Assembly: GCF_022267555.1 (NCBI RefSeq)
Contig: NZ_CP073586.1
Coordinates: 1,851,501-1,915,500, forward strand
Source: Proteiniphilum propionicum
GTDB lineage: Bacteria; Bacteroidota; Bacteroidia; Bacteroidales; Dysgonomonadaceae
Direction: 5' to 3'
DNA: 64,000 bases
A program made the position numbers and the translations under genes. Positions 30,368-40,237 of the stretch are shown here, one piece after another. The first letter of the stretch is position 1, and each line of letters starts with the position of its first letter. Below the pieces are notes generated by a model that was not told where the DNA came from, ran no database searches, and saw only the letters and a list, made by a program, of their open reading frames with translations.

Positions 30368-30551
30368 AATGTCCTGTATGATTTTGGTGTGTGAGTACCG
30401 TTGTTGCCCGGGACCCGGGTGTGATTGATTTGTATGATAGTTTCTGATGCAAAAGTAGTTGATTTTTCTTAAAACCACTTTGTGTTGTACCGTTATTCAG
30501 GATAAAATCATTACATTTGCGCAAAATAATCTGCAAAATAGTTATCTTAAA
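30368..30551. promoter_or_regulatory. Divergent promoter region between DUF4375 and DUF1015 genes
   Basis: The 184-bp gap holds a minus-strand -7 box (30450-30457) and a plus-strand -7 box TACATTTG at 30512-30519 reading toward the DUF1015 gene. A GC-rich palindrome (CCCGGG-AC-CCGGG) lies near 30410 within the leader of the minus-strand gene. The -33 elements are not convincing. Confidence 0.5.
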
Positions 30552-31793
30552 ATGAAAATAAAACCTTTTAAAGGCGTTCGCCCGCCAAGAGCTTTAGTGA
30601 AAGAGGTGGCTTCGCGCCCATATGACGTTTTAAATTCAGAAGAGGCCCGAAAAGAGGCCGAAGGGAACGATAAATCGTTGTACCACATTATTAAACCCGA
30701 AATTGATTTCCCGAAGGGAAAAGATGAACATGATGCCGATGTATATGAAAAGGCTGCCGAAAATTTCAGGAAGTTCAGGGACAATGGATGGCTTGTGCAG
30801 GACGAGAGTGAGATGTATTACGTGTATGCACAAACGATGAACGGCAAAACACAGTACGGATTGGTAGTGGGTGCATATGTTGAGGATTATATGTCAGGGA
30901 AAATAAAAAAACATGAACTTACACGACGCGACAAGGAAGAGGACCGTATGAAGCACGTGCGTGTGACCAATGCAAATATAGAGCCTGTTTTCTTCGCTTA
31001 TCCCGACAATAACGGCTTGAACGCAATTGTTGATAAGATAACAGCCGGGGAACCCGAGTATGACTTTGTTTCGGTTGATGGCGTGGGACACCATTTCTGG
31101 CTGGTCCCTGATGATGAAGATATTCAGCGTATTACAGATCTTTTTGCCGATATTCCCGCAATGTATATTGCCGACGGGCATCACCGCTCTGCGGCAGCAG
31201 CTCTGGTGGGTGCCGAAAAAGCAAGAAACAACCTCCATCACCGGGGAGATGAGGAGTATAACTACTTTATGGCGGTTTGTTTTCCAGATAACCAGCTGAC
31301 TATCATCGATTATAATCGTGTGGTAAAAGATCTGAACGGACTAACTGCAGATGAGTTCATTAGCAAGTTAGAGAAGGATTTTGTGGTGGAACCAACAGGT
31401 ACGGAAATACATAAACCGAAGAATCTGCATAATTTCTCGGTCTATCTTGATGGGCGCTCTTTTAGTGTTACGGCAAAACCAGGAAGGTGTAACGACAATG
31501 ACCCTATTGGCCAACTGGATGTTACCATCACGTCGAACCTTATTCTGGATGAGATTCTGGGAATTAAAGATCTCCGCAGTGATAAACGTATCGATTTTGT
31601 GGGAGGTATACGTGGCTTGGAAGAACTGAAAAAACGTGTCGACAGCGGCGAAATGGCTGTTGCAATAGCTTTGTATCCTGTTTCTATGAAACAACTGATG
31701 AGCATAGCTGACTCGGATAATATAATGCCGCCAAAGACTACATGGTTTGAGCCCAAGTTGCGTTCGGGACTCGTAATACATGAGCTGGAGTGA
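30552..31793 (+). CDS. DUF1015 family protein
   Basis: A 413-residue protein of the DUF1015 family. The opening MKIKPFKGVRPPRALVKEV with YDVLNSEEAR, the central YIADGHHRSAAAA motif and the C-terminal MPPKTTWFEPKLRSGLVIH are its conserved landmarks. The DGHHR motif suggests metal or phosphate binding. In many Bacteroidota this gene sits beside serine biosynthesis genes, which are not present here. The biochemical role is not established to my knowledge. The start at 30552 gives the family's standard N-terminus. Confidence 0.88.
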   Translation: MKIKPFKGVRPPRALVKEVASRPYDVLNSEEARKEAEGNDKSLYHIIKPEIDFPKGKDEHDADVYEKAAENFRKFRDNGWLVQDESEMYYVYAQTMNGKTQYGLVVGAYVEDYMSGKIKKHELTRRDKEEDRMKHVRVTNANIEPVFFAYPDNNGLNAIVDKITAGEPEYDFVSVDGVGHHFWLVPDDEDIQRITDLFADIPAMYIADGHHRSAAAALVGAEKARNNLHHRGDEEYNYFMAVCFPDNQLTIIDYNRVVKDLNGLTADEFISKLEKDFVVEPTGTEIHKPKNLHNFSVYLDGRSFSVTAKPGRCNDNDPIGQLDVTITSNLILDEILGIKDLRSDKRIDFVGGIRGLEELKKRVDSGEMAVAIALYPVSMKQLMSIADSDNIMPPKTTWFEPKLRSGLVIHELE

Positions 31794-31846
31794 ATATTAC
31801 TGAAGCAATGAAGAAAACCGCTGTGCATAGTATTAATATTTTCTAA

Positions 31847-31876
31847 TTGTAAAGACAATCTTTTATACTAATTTTG
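31847..31876 (+). promoter_or_regulatory. Promoter of the Lrp/AsnC gene
   Basis: TTG at 31847-31849, a 19-nt gap and TAATTTTG at 31869-31876 match the Bacteroidota -33/-7 consensus. It lies about 50 bp upstream of the start codon. Confidence 0.6.
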
Positions 31877-31924
31877 TATAAAACATCTCCTGTTAATTAT
31901 TTGCTGTAACATAAAACTAGATCA

Positions 31925-32398
31925 ATGGCACATCATGAATTAGACGAATTAGATGAGAAAATCCTTAGACTAATAGTAGATAATGCTCGCATCCCATTCC
32001 TGGAAGTTGCTCGTGAATGCGGAGTATCGGGAGCAGCAATCCATCAACGGGTTCAGAAACTCTTCAGTGTCGGGGTTCTTAAAGGATCGGAGTTTGTTGT
32101 GGACGCAGAGAGCATAGGCTATGAAACTTGTGCTTTCGTAGGCATCTTTCTCACTTCTCCTTCCACCTTCGATTATGTGGTAAAAGAGCTGGAAAAGATT
32201 CCGGAAGTGGTGGAGTGCTATTATACAACAGGACAGTACGACCTGCTAATCAAGGTATTTGCAAAGAACAATAAAGACCTGTTGCGGATTATTCATACTC
32301 AATTGCAACCTCTTGGGCTGTCGAGGACGGAGACACTTATCAGTTTCAAAGATGCTTTCCGTAAAAAAATTCCAATCGATTTTTCATCAGACGATTAA
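31925..32398 (+). CDS. Lrp/AsnC family transcriptional regulator
   Basis: A 157-residue regulator. The N-terminal winged-helix HTH reads LDEKILRLIVDNARIPFLEVARECGVS..AIHQRVQKL. The C-terminal RAM (amino-acid-binding) domain includes YYTTGQYDLLIKVFAKNNKDLL. Such proteins sense amino acids and form octamers on DNA. It stands alone with its own promoter. The target genes cannot be told from the window. Confidence 0.93.
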   Translation: MAHHELDELDEKILRLIVDNARIPFLEVARECGVSGAAIHQRVQKLFSVGVLKGSEFVVDAESIGYETCAFVGIFLTSPSTFDYVVKELEKIPEVVECYYTTGQYDLLIKVFAKNNKDLLRIIHTQLQPLGLSRTETLISFKDAFRKKIPIDFSSDD

Positions 32399-32653
32399 GA
32401 TTGTGATACTATTCTCATAGCAGAACATGATGCTTCCATTAATTATGAGAAGGCAACTAGGGACTGTCACTGAAAGATAGTCCTGCAACCTGATGTATGG
32501 TGCCGGTATTTTAACGGTTCTCCATATACAGCCCTCATTGAAGGAAAACACTGGAAACTGGCAGCTGATGTAACCAGTAAAGAGCATGATTGCACCTTCC
32601 CTGAGGAGTGGCCACACAGTCTGTGGCTGTACAAACATTTTAAATTTATTTGT
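32399..32653. other. Non-coding gap before the mannosidase genes
   Basis: About 255 bp without a credible gene or a clear promoter. I see no repeat or RNA structure that I would name. Confidence 0.4.
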
Positions 32654-34102
32654 ATGACAACACGCAGAAATTTTATTAAAAAAACAGCCGTTGGGTTAAC
32701 TGCGATTGCTGTAAACCCCTCATGGGCCGCCTCATCGGTGAGCAGGAAAATGCAAAATAGTAATTTTGTTTCAAAACGACCGGCAGCAGGTGAGCGCAGA
32801 TTCACATCACTGGCTGTGGAGCAAACCATAGCAAGGGTGAAAGCTAAAATAAAAGATCCCAAACTGGCATGGATGTTCGAGAACTGTTTCCCAAATACAC
32901 TTGACACGACAGTGAACCATAGCATGAAAAATGGTAAACCCGACACATTTGTCATAACAGGAGATATTGATGCTATGTGGCTAAGGGATTCGTCCGCACA
33001 GGTATGGCCTTATCTACCGCTAACAAAAGCCGATGAAAAGTTGAAGCAGATGATAGCTGGCGTGATAAATAGACAGACTCAATGTATTCTTATAGATCCC
33101 TATGCAAATGCATTTTATGCCGAACCTAACCCAAAAGGAGAGTGGTTGACAGACGGAACAGATATGAAACCCATGCTGCATGAACGCAAATGGGAGATAG
33201 ATTCACTCTGCTACCCCGTAAGGCTTGCATATAATTACTGGAAGGTTACTGGTGATATTTTGGTGTTTGATGAGGATTGGAAAAAAGCTATGAGGCTGTT
33301 GATAAAAACATTCAAAGAGCAACAGCGGAAAGAGGGGCACGGACCTTATAAGTTTCTTAGAAAGACCGACCGACAGCTTGATACATTAAATAATGGGGGA
33401 CTGGGTAATCCGGTCAACCCGGTGGGGCTTATTGTATCTTCGTTCAGGCCGTCTGACGATGCAACAACATTCCAATTTCTTGTTCCATCTAATCTGTTTG
33501 CCGTAACCTCGTTGCGCCAGATTTCCGAAATCTCCGAAAGTGTTGTTAACGATGCCGCGTTAGCTTCAGAAAGCAAGGCACTGGCAAATGAGGTGGAAGA
33601 GGCAATAGAGAAGTATGCAATAGTAGAGCACCCCAAATACGGAAAGGTTTATGCTTTTGAGGTCGATGGCTTCGGAAACGCCTATTTTATGGATGACGCC
33701 AATGTGCCCAGTCTGCTGGCTTTGCCTTATCTTGATAGTGCAGATTTGCACGATCCGGTATATCAAAACACAAGAAAGCTGGTGTTGAGCACTGATAACC
33801 CATATTTCTTCCGGGGGCCTGCCGGAGAGGGTATTGGAGGGCCACATATAGGATACGATATGATCTGGCCTATGAGTATTATTATGCGTGCACAGACAAG
33901 TAGAAGCGATGATGAGATTAAACATTGTATTCGTATGCTTCGAAATACGGATGGAGACACAGGGTTCATGCATGAGTCATTTCATAAGGAAGACCCGGCC
34001 AAATTTACAAGGAGTTGGTTCGCATGGGTAAATACTCTGTTTGGAGAGCTGCTTGTAGATTTAGAGGCAAAAGGGAAAATTAATTTAATAAACAGCATAT
34101 AA
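32654..34102 (+). CDS. GH125 family exo-alpha-1,6-mannosidase
   Basis: A 482-residue exported glycoside hydrolase. A twin-arginine-type signal (TTRRNFIKKTAVGLTAIA) heads the protein. The body shows the GH125 landmarks: FENCFPNTLDTTV, ITGDIDAMWLRDSSAQVWPY and GPHIGYDMIWPMSI. The family removes non-reducing alpha-1,6-linked mannose by inversion without a metal. The next gene, 10 nt downstream, encodes a GH92 mannosidase, so the pair probably trims alpha-mannan or N-glycan side chains in the periplasm. Confidence 0.93.
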   Translation: MTTRRNFIKKTAVGLTAIAVNPSWAASSVSRKMQNSNFVSKRPAAGERRFTSLAVEQTIARVKAKIKDPKLAWMFENCFPNTLDTTVNHSMKNGKPDTFVITGDIDAMWLRDSSAQVWPYLPLTKADEKLKQMIAGVINRQTQCILIDPYANAFYAEPNPKGEWLTDGTDMKPMLHERKWEIDSLCYPVRLAYNYWKVTGDILVFDEDWKKAMRLLIKTFKEQQRKEGHGPYKFLRKTDRQLDTLNNGGLGNPVNPVGLIVSSFRPSDDATTFQFLVPSNLFAVTSLRQISEISESVVNDAALASESKALANEVEEAIEKYAIVEHPKYGKVYAFEVDGFGNAYFMDDANVPSLLALPYLDSADLHDPVYQNTRKLVLSTDNPYFFRGPAGEGIGGPHIGYDMIWPMSIIMRAQTSRSDDEIKHCIRMLRNTDGDTGFMHESFHKEDPAKFTRSWFAWVNTLFGELLVDLEAKGKINLINSI

Positions 34103-34112
34103 AACCCGAAAC

Positions 34113-36410
34113 ATGAAAGGACGTTATTTTGCTGCGGCAATAATATTTATATTGTCGGTTGCATGTCAAGGAAAGTCGCAGGTTCAATCGTTTGCCGAGC
34201 CTGTAGATTATGTGAATATTTTGATGGGGACAATGTCGGAGTTTGCACTTTCAAACGGTAATACATACCCGGCTGTTGCTGTGCCATGGGGAATGAATTT
34301 CTGGACACCACAGACACGTGGAATCGGGGACGGATGGCAATATGCTTACACCGATAATAAGCTTAACGGATTTAAACAGACACATCAGCCAAGCCCATGG
34401 ATGAATGATTACGGCCAGTTTTCAATTTTTCCGATGGTGGAGAAGATGGAGTTTGATCAGAGAAAGAGAGCCAGTTGGTATTCGCATAAGGCCGAAGTTG
34501 CAAAGCCCTATTACTATAGTGCATATCTTGCAGACTATGATGTGACTGCTGAGATTGCACCTACTGAACGTGCTGCCATCTTCAGGTTCACATTCCCCGA
34601 AACAGATAGTGCATTTGTTCTGATTGATGCTTTCGACAGAGGATCTGCTGTAGAGATACTGCCCGAAAGAAAAGCAATTGTTGGATATACAACCCGAAAC
34701 AGCGGTGGTGTACCAGAAAATTTCAGGAACTATTTCGTGATCGTTTTCGATAAACCGTTTCAAAGTAAGTATTTATTTCAGGATGGAGAGATTATTCAGG
34801 ATGTTGCTAAGGTTGAAGCTGACCATACAGGCGCGTTTGTTGGTTTCTCTACAATAAGGGGCGAGCAGGTGCTTGCACGAGTAGCATCATCATTTATTGG
34901 TTTCGAACAGGCATGGCAAAATCTGAAAGAGGTTGAAGACAAGGAGTTTGAGACGGTGAAGCAGGAGGGAAGGGAAGCCTGGAACAAAGTTTTGGGTAGA
35001 ATTGAAGTTGAGGGTGGTGACCTTGACAAAAAACGTACGTTTTACTCTACACTCTACCGCTCAACATTATTCCCCAGAAAGTTTTATGAGATTGATGCAG
35101 GGGGAAAGGTTGTACACTATAGCCCGTACAATGGGAAGGTCCTTCCAGGTTATATGTTTACCGATACAGGTTTCTGGGATACTTTCAGGGCTCTGTTCCC
35201 GTTGCTAAACCTGATATACCCGTCGGTGAACAAGGAGATACAGGAGGGGCTGGTGAACACATATAAAGAGAGTGGCTTTCTGCCCGAGTGGGCAAGTCCG
35301 GGCCACAGGAGTATCATGGTAGGTAATAATTCGGCCTCAGTGGTTGCAGATGCTTATCTTAAGGGGTTGAGAGGGTATGATATAGATTTGCTTTACGAGG
35401 GTATGTTGCATGGCACCGAAAATGTGCACCCGGAGGTCTCTTCCACAGGGCGGCTTGGACATGAGTATTACAACTCATTGGGATATGTGCCTTATGACGC
35501 AGGCATTAATGAAAATGCAGCAAGAACGCTGGAGTATGCATATGCCGACTGGACAATTTATAAGCTGGCGAAGGAGTTGAAGCGCCCTCAGGAAGAGATA
35601 GATCTATTCGCAAAACGGAGTCAGAACTACCGGAACCTATATTCGCCGGAGCATAAGCTGATGCGAGGACGAAATAAAGACGGGTCATTTCAGTCTCCCT
35701 TCAGCCCTACAAAATGGGGAGATGCGTTCACCGAGGGCAACAGCTGGCATTATACCTGGTCGGTATTCCACGATCCGCAGGGACTGATCGACCTTATGGG
35801 TGGAAACAAAGAGTTTGTGAAGATGCTGGATTCGGTGTTTGTTATGCCTCCGGTTTTCGATGATAGTTATTATGGAGGGGTTATTCACGAAATACGTGAG
35901 ATGCAGATAATGAATATGGGGCAGTATGCTCACGGTAATCAGCCTATACAGCATATGATTTATCTCTATAACTATGCCGGAGAGCCCTGGAAAGCGCAGT
36001 ACCGGGTTCGCGAGGTGATGGATAAACTGTACACACCCAATCCCGATGGTTATTGTGGTGATGAAGATAATGGACAGACTTCAGCATGGTACGTGTTCTC
36101 GGCACTCGGCTTTTATCCAGTTTGCCCGGGCAGCGGCGAATATGTGATTGGATCGCCCCTGTTTAAACGTATGACGGTTCATCTTGAAAACGGGAACAAA
36201 GTAGAGATCAGTGTGCCTGGTAATACGCACCTGACCAGATATATATCAGGTTTAAAGCTGAACGGAAAAACCTATTCTAAGAATTATTTTATGCATGAGG
36301 ACCTGATGAAGGGAGCAAAGATAGATATTACAATGTCTGAGTCCCCGAACAAATCAAGAGGGATAAACAAGTCTGATTTTCCATACTCGTTCACAAACGA
36401 AACAAGATAG
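34113..36410 (+). CDS. GH92 family alpha-mannosidase (lipoprotein)
   Basis: A 765-residue exported protein with a lipobox-like signal (FILSVACQG). It shows the calcium-dependent GH92 pattern: YVNILMGT near the start, NTYPAVAVPWGMNFW, DTGFWDTFRALFPLL and the C-terminal GNQPIQHMIYLYNYAG followed by EDNGQTSAWYVFSALGFYP. GH92 enzymes remove alpha-1,2/1,3/1,4/1,6-mannose exolytically. It is the second gene of a two-gene mannan or N-glycan operon with GH125. No SusC/D partner lies beside them. Confidence 0.95.
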   Translation: MKGRYFAAAIIFILSVACQGKSQVQSFAEPVDYVNILMGTMSEFALSNGNTYPAVAVPWGMNFWTPQTRGIGDGWQYAYTDNKLNGFKQTHQPSPWMNDYGQFSIFPMVEKMEFDQRKRASWYSHKAEVAKPYYYSAYLADYDVTAEIAPTERAAIFRFTFPETDSAFVLIDAFDRGSAVEILPERKAIVGYTTRNSGGVPENFRNYFVIVFDKPFQSKYLFQDGEIIQDVAKVEADHTGAFVGFSTIRGEQVLARVASSFIGFEQAWQNLKEVEDKEFETVKQEGREAWNKVLGRIEVEGGDLDKKRTFYSTLYRSTLFPRKFYEIDAGGKVVHYSPYNGKVLPGYMFTDTGFWDTFRALFPLLNLIYPSVNKEIQEGLVNTYKESGFLPEWASPGHRSIMVGNNSASVVADAYLKGLRGYDIDLLYEGMLHGTENVHPEVSSTGRLGHEYYNSLGYVPYDAGINENAARTLEYAYADWTIYKLAKELKRPQEEIDLFAKRSQNYRNLYSPEHKLMRGRNKDGSFQSPFSPTKWGDAFTEGNSWHYTWSVFHDPQGLIDLMGGNKEFVKMLDSVFVMPPVFDDSYYGGVIHEIREMQIMNMGQYAHGNQPIQHMIYLYNYAGEPWKAQYRVREVMDKLYTPNPDGYCGDEDNGQTSAWYVFSALGFYPVCPGSGEYVIGSPLFKRMTVHLENGNKVEISVPGNTHLTRYISGLKLNGKTYSKNYFMHEDLMKGAKIDITMSESPNKSRGINKSDFPYSFTNETR

Positions 36411-36507
36411 AGTTTATAAATTCAAGCAGGACTAAAGATTCAAACAGGGTCAAAATTTAAAGAGAAAGAGGGTGAAATCATATTATGATGTTCACCCTCT
36501 TCGATAG

Positions 36508-36580
<73 letters not shown>

Positions 36581-36673
36581 ATGTTTTATTCCTTAATTGG
36601 GTTGCAAAGATACAGGTTTTTATTCGAAAAACAAAATATTACAGAATCTTTTTTATATGTTGACTAAAAACCG

Positions 36674-36681
36674 TACTTTTG
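36674..36681 (+). promoter_or_regulatory. -7 box upstream of the mannosyltransferase gene
   Basis: TACTTTTG matches the TAnnTTTG consensus and lies 23 bp ahead of the start codon. A correctly spaced -33 box is not obvious. Confidence 0.45.
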
Positions 36682-36703
36682 GGATAAAATATACCTTTAT
36701 TTT

Positions 36704-37456
36704 ATGTCAGACAGTATTGTAATTATACCGACCTATAACGAGAAAGAAAATATCGAGAATATTATCCGATCTGTTTTTGCTTTAGAGAAGGATTTTCACA
36801 TTTTGGTTATAGATGATGGCTCACCCGACGGCACAGCTTCAATTGTTCACAGGCTTAAAAAAAATGAGTTTGGAGACAGGCTTTTTATAGAAGAAAGAAA
36901 GGGAAAGATGGGATTGGGTACAGCTTATATTCACGGTTTTAAATGGGCATTGGCGCGTTCGTATGACTATATTTTTGAGATGGATGCAGATTTTTCTCAT
37001 AATCCCGATGACCTTCCCAGATTATATGCTGCCTGCAGCGAGGAGGGGTATGATGTATCTATAGGATCGCGATATTCAACAGGTGTAAATGTGGTGAATT
37101 GGCCAATGGGCCGCGTTCTAATGTCTTATTTCGCATCAAAATATGTAGGCTTTATAACCGGCCTTAAAATAAAAGACACCACTGCCGGATTTGTTTGTTA
37201 CAGGAGAAAAGTACTGGAGGCTATAAATCTTGATATGATTAAGTTCAAGGGATACGCTTTTCAGATTGAGATGAAGTATACAGCTTATGTACTCGGATTT
37301 AAAGTGAAAGAGGTTTCAGTGATATTCGTTAACAGACGCCTGGGTACCTCAAAAATGAGTTCAAGCATTTTCGGGGAAGCCTTTTTCGGAGTAATCGACC
37401 TTAGATGGCGTAAAATAACAGGAAAAATTAAATCCCGTTCCAAACTTATTGCTTAA
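36704..37456 (+). CDS. Polyprenol monophosphomannose synthase (GT2)
   Basis: A 250-residue family-2 glycosyltransferase resembling Dpm1. It has IIPTYNEKENIENII, VIDDGSPDGT and the DxD-type EMDADFSHNPDDLP. The C-terminal RRLGTSKMSSSIFGEAFFG is typical of the membrane-associated end without added transmembrane segments. It transfers mannose from GDP-mannose to a polyprenyl phosphate on the cytoplasmic face. It is 5 nt upstream of pyrC in the same direction. Confidence 0.9.
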   Translation: MSDSIVIIPTYNEKENIENIIRSVFALEKDFHILVIDDGSPDGTASIVHRLKKNEFGDRLFIEERKGKMGLGTAYIHGFKWALARSYDYIFEMDADFSHNPDDLPRLYAACSEEGYDVSIGSRYSTGVNVVNWPMGRVLMSYFASKYVGFITGLKIKDTTAGFVCYRRKVLEAINLDMIKFKGYAFQIEMKYTAYVLGFKVKEVSVIFVNRRLGTSKMSSSIFGEAFFGVIDLRWRKITGKIKSRSKLIA

Positions 37457-37461
37457 ACTGT

Positions 37462-38802
37462 ATGATACTTATTCACAAAGCTACTATAATCAACGAAGGT
37501 GAGTCATTTATCGGATCGCTCCTTCTGGAGGGCGAAAGAATATCACGCATATATAAGGAGGAGGTCCCGGAACCTGTATTGAATGCATGCCGGCAGGTTA
37601 TTGACGCCCGCGGATTATACCTGATACCGGGAGTTATTGACGACCAGGTGCATTTTCGTGATCCGGGATTGACACATAAAGGGGATATTTTCACGGAAAG
37701 CAGAGCGGCTGTGGCTGGTGGTGTTACATCATACATGGATATGCCTAACACTATACCTCAGACAATTTCTAATAATGCAATAAGTGAAAAGCTGGAGATG
37801 GCTGAAGGAAAATCGGCTGCTAACTACTCTTTTTATCTGGGGGCAACAAATAACAATACAAGGGAGTTGAAAAAAGCCGATAAGAAGATAGTTTGCGGTG
37901 TGAAGGTTTTTATGGGGGCTTCAACAGGTAACATGCTTGTGGACAGTGATAGAGCACTGCATGAGATTTTTGCCGAAACAGAAATGCTTATCGCTACGCA
38001 TTGCGAGAAAGAGGAGGTTGTGAGGGAGAACAAGGAATATTTTCAAAAGAAATTCGGTGAGAATATTCCAATTAAATACCATCCTTTGATCAGAAGCGCA
38101 GAGGCGTGTTACCGCTCATCGGCCCTGGCTGTGGAGCTGGCCGATAAATATGGTTCCCGTTTGCATGTACTGCACCTTTCTACCGCCCGAGAAATGAGCC
38201 TTTTCAGTAATGCTCCGCTGAATGAGAAAAAAATTACCGCTGAAGTGTGTGTACACCATCTCTGGTTTACGGATGAAGATTATGAACGATTGGGGACTCG
38301 TATAAAATGGAATCCGGCAATAAAGAGCAGTGGCGACAGAGATGCGCTTCAACAGGCGTTGATTACAGGTAAGATTGATGTTGCTGCCACCGATCATGCC
38401 CCACATCTGTTAAGTGAAAAAGAGGGCGGTTGCCTTCAGGCAGCATCGGGCGGTCCGCTTGTGCAGCATTCTCTTCAGTTAATGATGCAGCTGGCAAATA
38501 AAGGTTTATGGTCAACTGAGTTTGTAGTGGAAAAGATGTGTCATGCGCCGGCTCAACTTTTCAGTGTTAAAGAGAGGGGGTATATCAGGGAAGGATATTA
38601 TGCCGATATTGTGCTTATTGATCCTGAAGTACCATATACTGTAACACCGAAGAACATTTTGTATAAATGTGGATGGTCTCCGTTTGAAGGTGAGACATTC
38701 AACTGTTCTGTGAAAAAGACGTTTGTAAACGGGCACCTTGCATTCGATAATGGAGCCTTTTCAGAAAAGGTGTACGGAAAAGCTTTGGAGTTTAACAGGT
38801 AA
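37462..38802 (+). CDS. pyrC: Dihydroorotase
   Basis: A 446-residue amidohydrolase of pyrimidine synthesis that interconverts carbamoyl-aspartate and dihydroorotate. Landmarks are DDQVHFRDPGLTHKGD, AAVAGGVTSYMDMPNT, the KVFMGASTG segment, THCEKEE, LHVLHLS and AATDHAPH. The usual HxH metal pair reads QxH here, so one metal ligand seems substituted. The other metal-binding positions look present. It follows the mannosyltransferase gene closely and is probably cotranscribed. Confidence 0.92.
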   Translation: MILIHKATIINEGESFIGSLLLEGERISRIYKEEVPEPVLNACRQVIDARGLYLIPGVIDDQVHFRDPGLTHKGDIFTESRAAVAGGVTSYMDMPNTIPQTISNNAISEKLEMAEGKSAANYSFYLGATNNNTRELKKADKKIVCGVKVFMGASTGNMLVDSDRALHEIFAETEMLIATHCEKEEVVRENKEYFQKKFGENIPIKYHPLIRSAEACYRSSALAVELADKYGSRLHVLHLSTAREMSLFSNAPLNEKKITAEVCVHHLWFTDEDYERLGTRIKWNPAIKSSGDRDALQQALITGKIDVAATDHAPHLLSEKEGGCLQAASGGPLVQHSLQLMMQLANKGLWSTEFVVEKMCHAPAQLFSVKERGYIREGYYADIVLIDPEVPYTVTPKNILYKCGWSPFEGETFNCSVKKTFVNGHLAFDNGAFSEKVYGKALEFNR

Positions 38803-38866
38803 GGATAGAAAGCTGCATGTTTACTTTCGTTAACCACGTTTGTAACGTGTTGATGTATTATTTTTA

Positions 38867-38874
38867 TACTTTTG
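38867..38874 (+). promoter_or_regulatory. -7 box before the MurG-like glycosyltransferase
   Basis: TACTTTTG is a perfect TAnnTTTG match 28 bp before the GTG start. A TTTG near 38839 could serve as a distant -33, although the gap (24 nt) is long. Confidence 0.45.
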
Positions 38875-38902
38875 TGGCAAAATTCAATTAAACTTTTTAT
38901 TA

Positions 38903-39982
38903 GTGAGATTTTTGTTTACCGTACAGGGGGAGGGTAGGGGACACTTCACACAGGCTTTATCGCTTGCTGCTATCCTTCGTAAGCATGGGCATGAGGTTGT
39001 TGCTGTGCTGGTAGGGAAGAGTGATTCCAGGCAGATCCCATCCTTTTTCATGAACAAAATAGAAGCTCCTGTCGCCGAGTTCAGCAGTCCCAGTTTTACA
39101 TCCTTTTACAAGCAGAAGCGCCCCAATATACTGTTAAGTATGGCGGATAATTTCTCTCGTCCATTTATTTTCAAGGATAGCCTTCTGTTTATCAAGCATC
39201 AGATTGAGGAACACAAACCCGACATAGTGGTCAACTTCTATGAGATGATTACCGGAATGGCTTATGGGATATATAAGTTTGATAAGAAGATGGGCGTGAA
39301 GATGATATGTATTGCTCACCAGTATGTATTGATGAATCCCAACTATAAAACCAGCGCCGATCAGGATGTTAAATATTATTTTCTGCGGATGTTGTCGAGG
39401 ATAACTTCTAACAGGGCATTCAGAATATTAGCTCTCTCTTTCAGGGATATGCCTGGCGCGGAAGGGAGGAGAATTGTCACTGTTCCTCCGTTACTCCGAC
39501 CTGAAGTATTTGACATTGAGCCTGCTAAGAGTGATTATATACATGGGTATATGCTGAATGCAGGTTATTTTGAGGAGGTCTCAAACTGGCATGCAAAGAA
39601 TCCGGAGATACCGTTACGCTTTTTCTGGGATAAGAAAGATGCGGAAGAGGTGACTAAAATTGATGACAATTTCATTCTATATAAGCTTAATGACGAGCGT
39701 TTCCTGCACAGCATGGCAGGAAGTATGGCTTACGCTACCACATCGGGATTTGAATCTGTTTGTGAGGCGCTCTATTACAGAAAACCTATCCTTATGATCC
39801 CTGTTCATGTGGAGCAGGAATTCAATGCCTACGATGCAGCTATCTCGGGAGCCGGCATATCGGGGAAAAAATTTGACCTGGACAGGCTTATTAAATTTAT
39901 TCCGCAATATAATCCAGATGAAAAGTTCAGGGATTGGGTGCACCAGGCTGAAGAGCGGTTCATAAAAGAGATTTGCGGGTAA
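38903..39982 (+). CDS. MurG-like glycosyltransferase (GT-B fold)
   Basis: A 359-residue protein beginning MRFLFTVQGEGRGHFTQAL, the N-terminal glycine-rich loop of UDP-sugar GT-B enzymes. The C-terminal TSGFESVCEALYYRKPILMIPVHVEQEFNA holds the nucleotide-sugar site. The start codon is GTG at 38903. The acceptor is unknown. It stands alone between pyrC and the convergent aroB. Confidence 0.85.
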   Translation: MRFLFTVQGEGRGHFTQALSLAAILRKHGHEVVAVLVGKSDSRQIPSFFMNKIEAPVAEFSSPSFTSFYKQKRPNILLSMADNFSRPFIFKDSLLFIKHQIEEHKPDIVVNFYEMITGMAYGIYKFDKKMGVKMICIAHQYVLMNPNYKTSADQDVKYYFLRMLSRITSNRAFRILALSFRDMPGAEGRRIVTVPPLLRPEVFDIEPAKSDYIHGYMLNAGYFEEVSNWHAKNPEIPLRFFWDKKDAEEVTKIDDNFILYKLNDERFLHSMAGSMAYATTSGFESVCEALYYRKPILMIPVHVEQEFNAYDAAISGAGISGKKFDLDRLIKFIPQYNPDEKFRDWVHQAEERFIKEICG

Positions 39983-40047
39983 ATGACCTTGCGGCGGATT
40001 CTAGACACCTGCAGCACCAGTATTACACCACACAAAGTAAAAACGTC

Positions 40048-40155
40048 TCGGAATGCCAGTATTACTCTCTTTGCGAGTTATTAGCATTCGCAGCGAGGAG
40101 GGTACCAAACCAAACTCGGAATGTTAGCAATACTCTCTTTGCGAGTTATAAGAAT
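40048..40155. repeat. Two imperfect tandem units of about 66 bp spacing
   Basis: The intergenic region contains two similar blocks (near 40048 and 40114), each CTCGGAATG followed by an ATACTCTCTTTGCGAGTTAT-like core. The inner CTC...TTGCGAG parts could pair. They lie between two convergent genes and may be decayed duplications or a degenerate small element. Confidence 0.5.
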
Positions 40156-40237
40156 TAACGCTGAGAATGACGATGGCAGCCTGTGTAGCTTGTTCTGATA
40201 TGAAAACATATCTTAAGGGGATGTTGATTGATTTATA

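Noticed and set aside
30459-30551. Upstream extension of the DUF1015 frame
   Set aside because: The added residues run through the promoter box at 30512-30519 and do not match the family's N-terminus.
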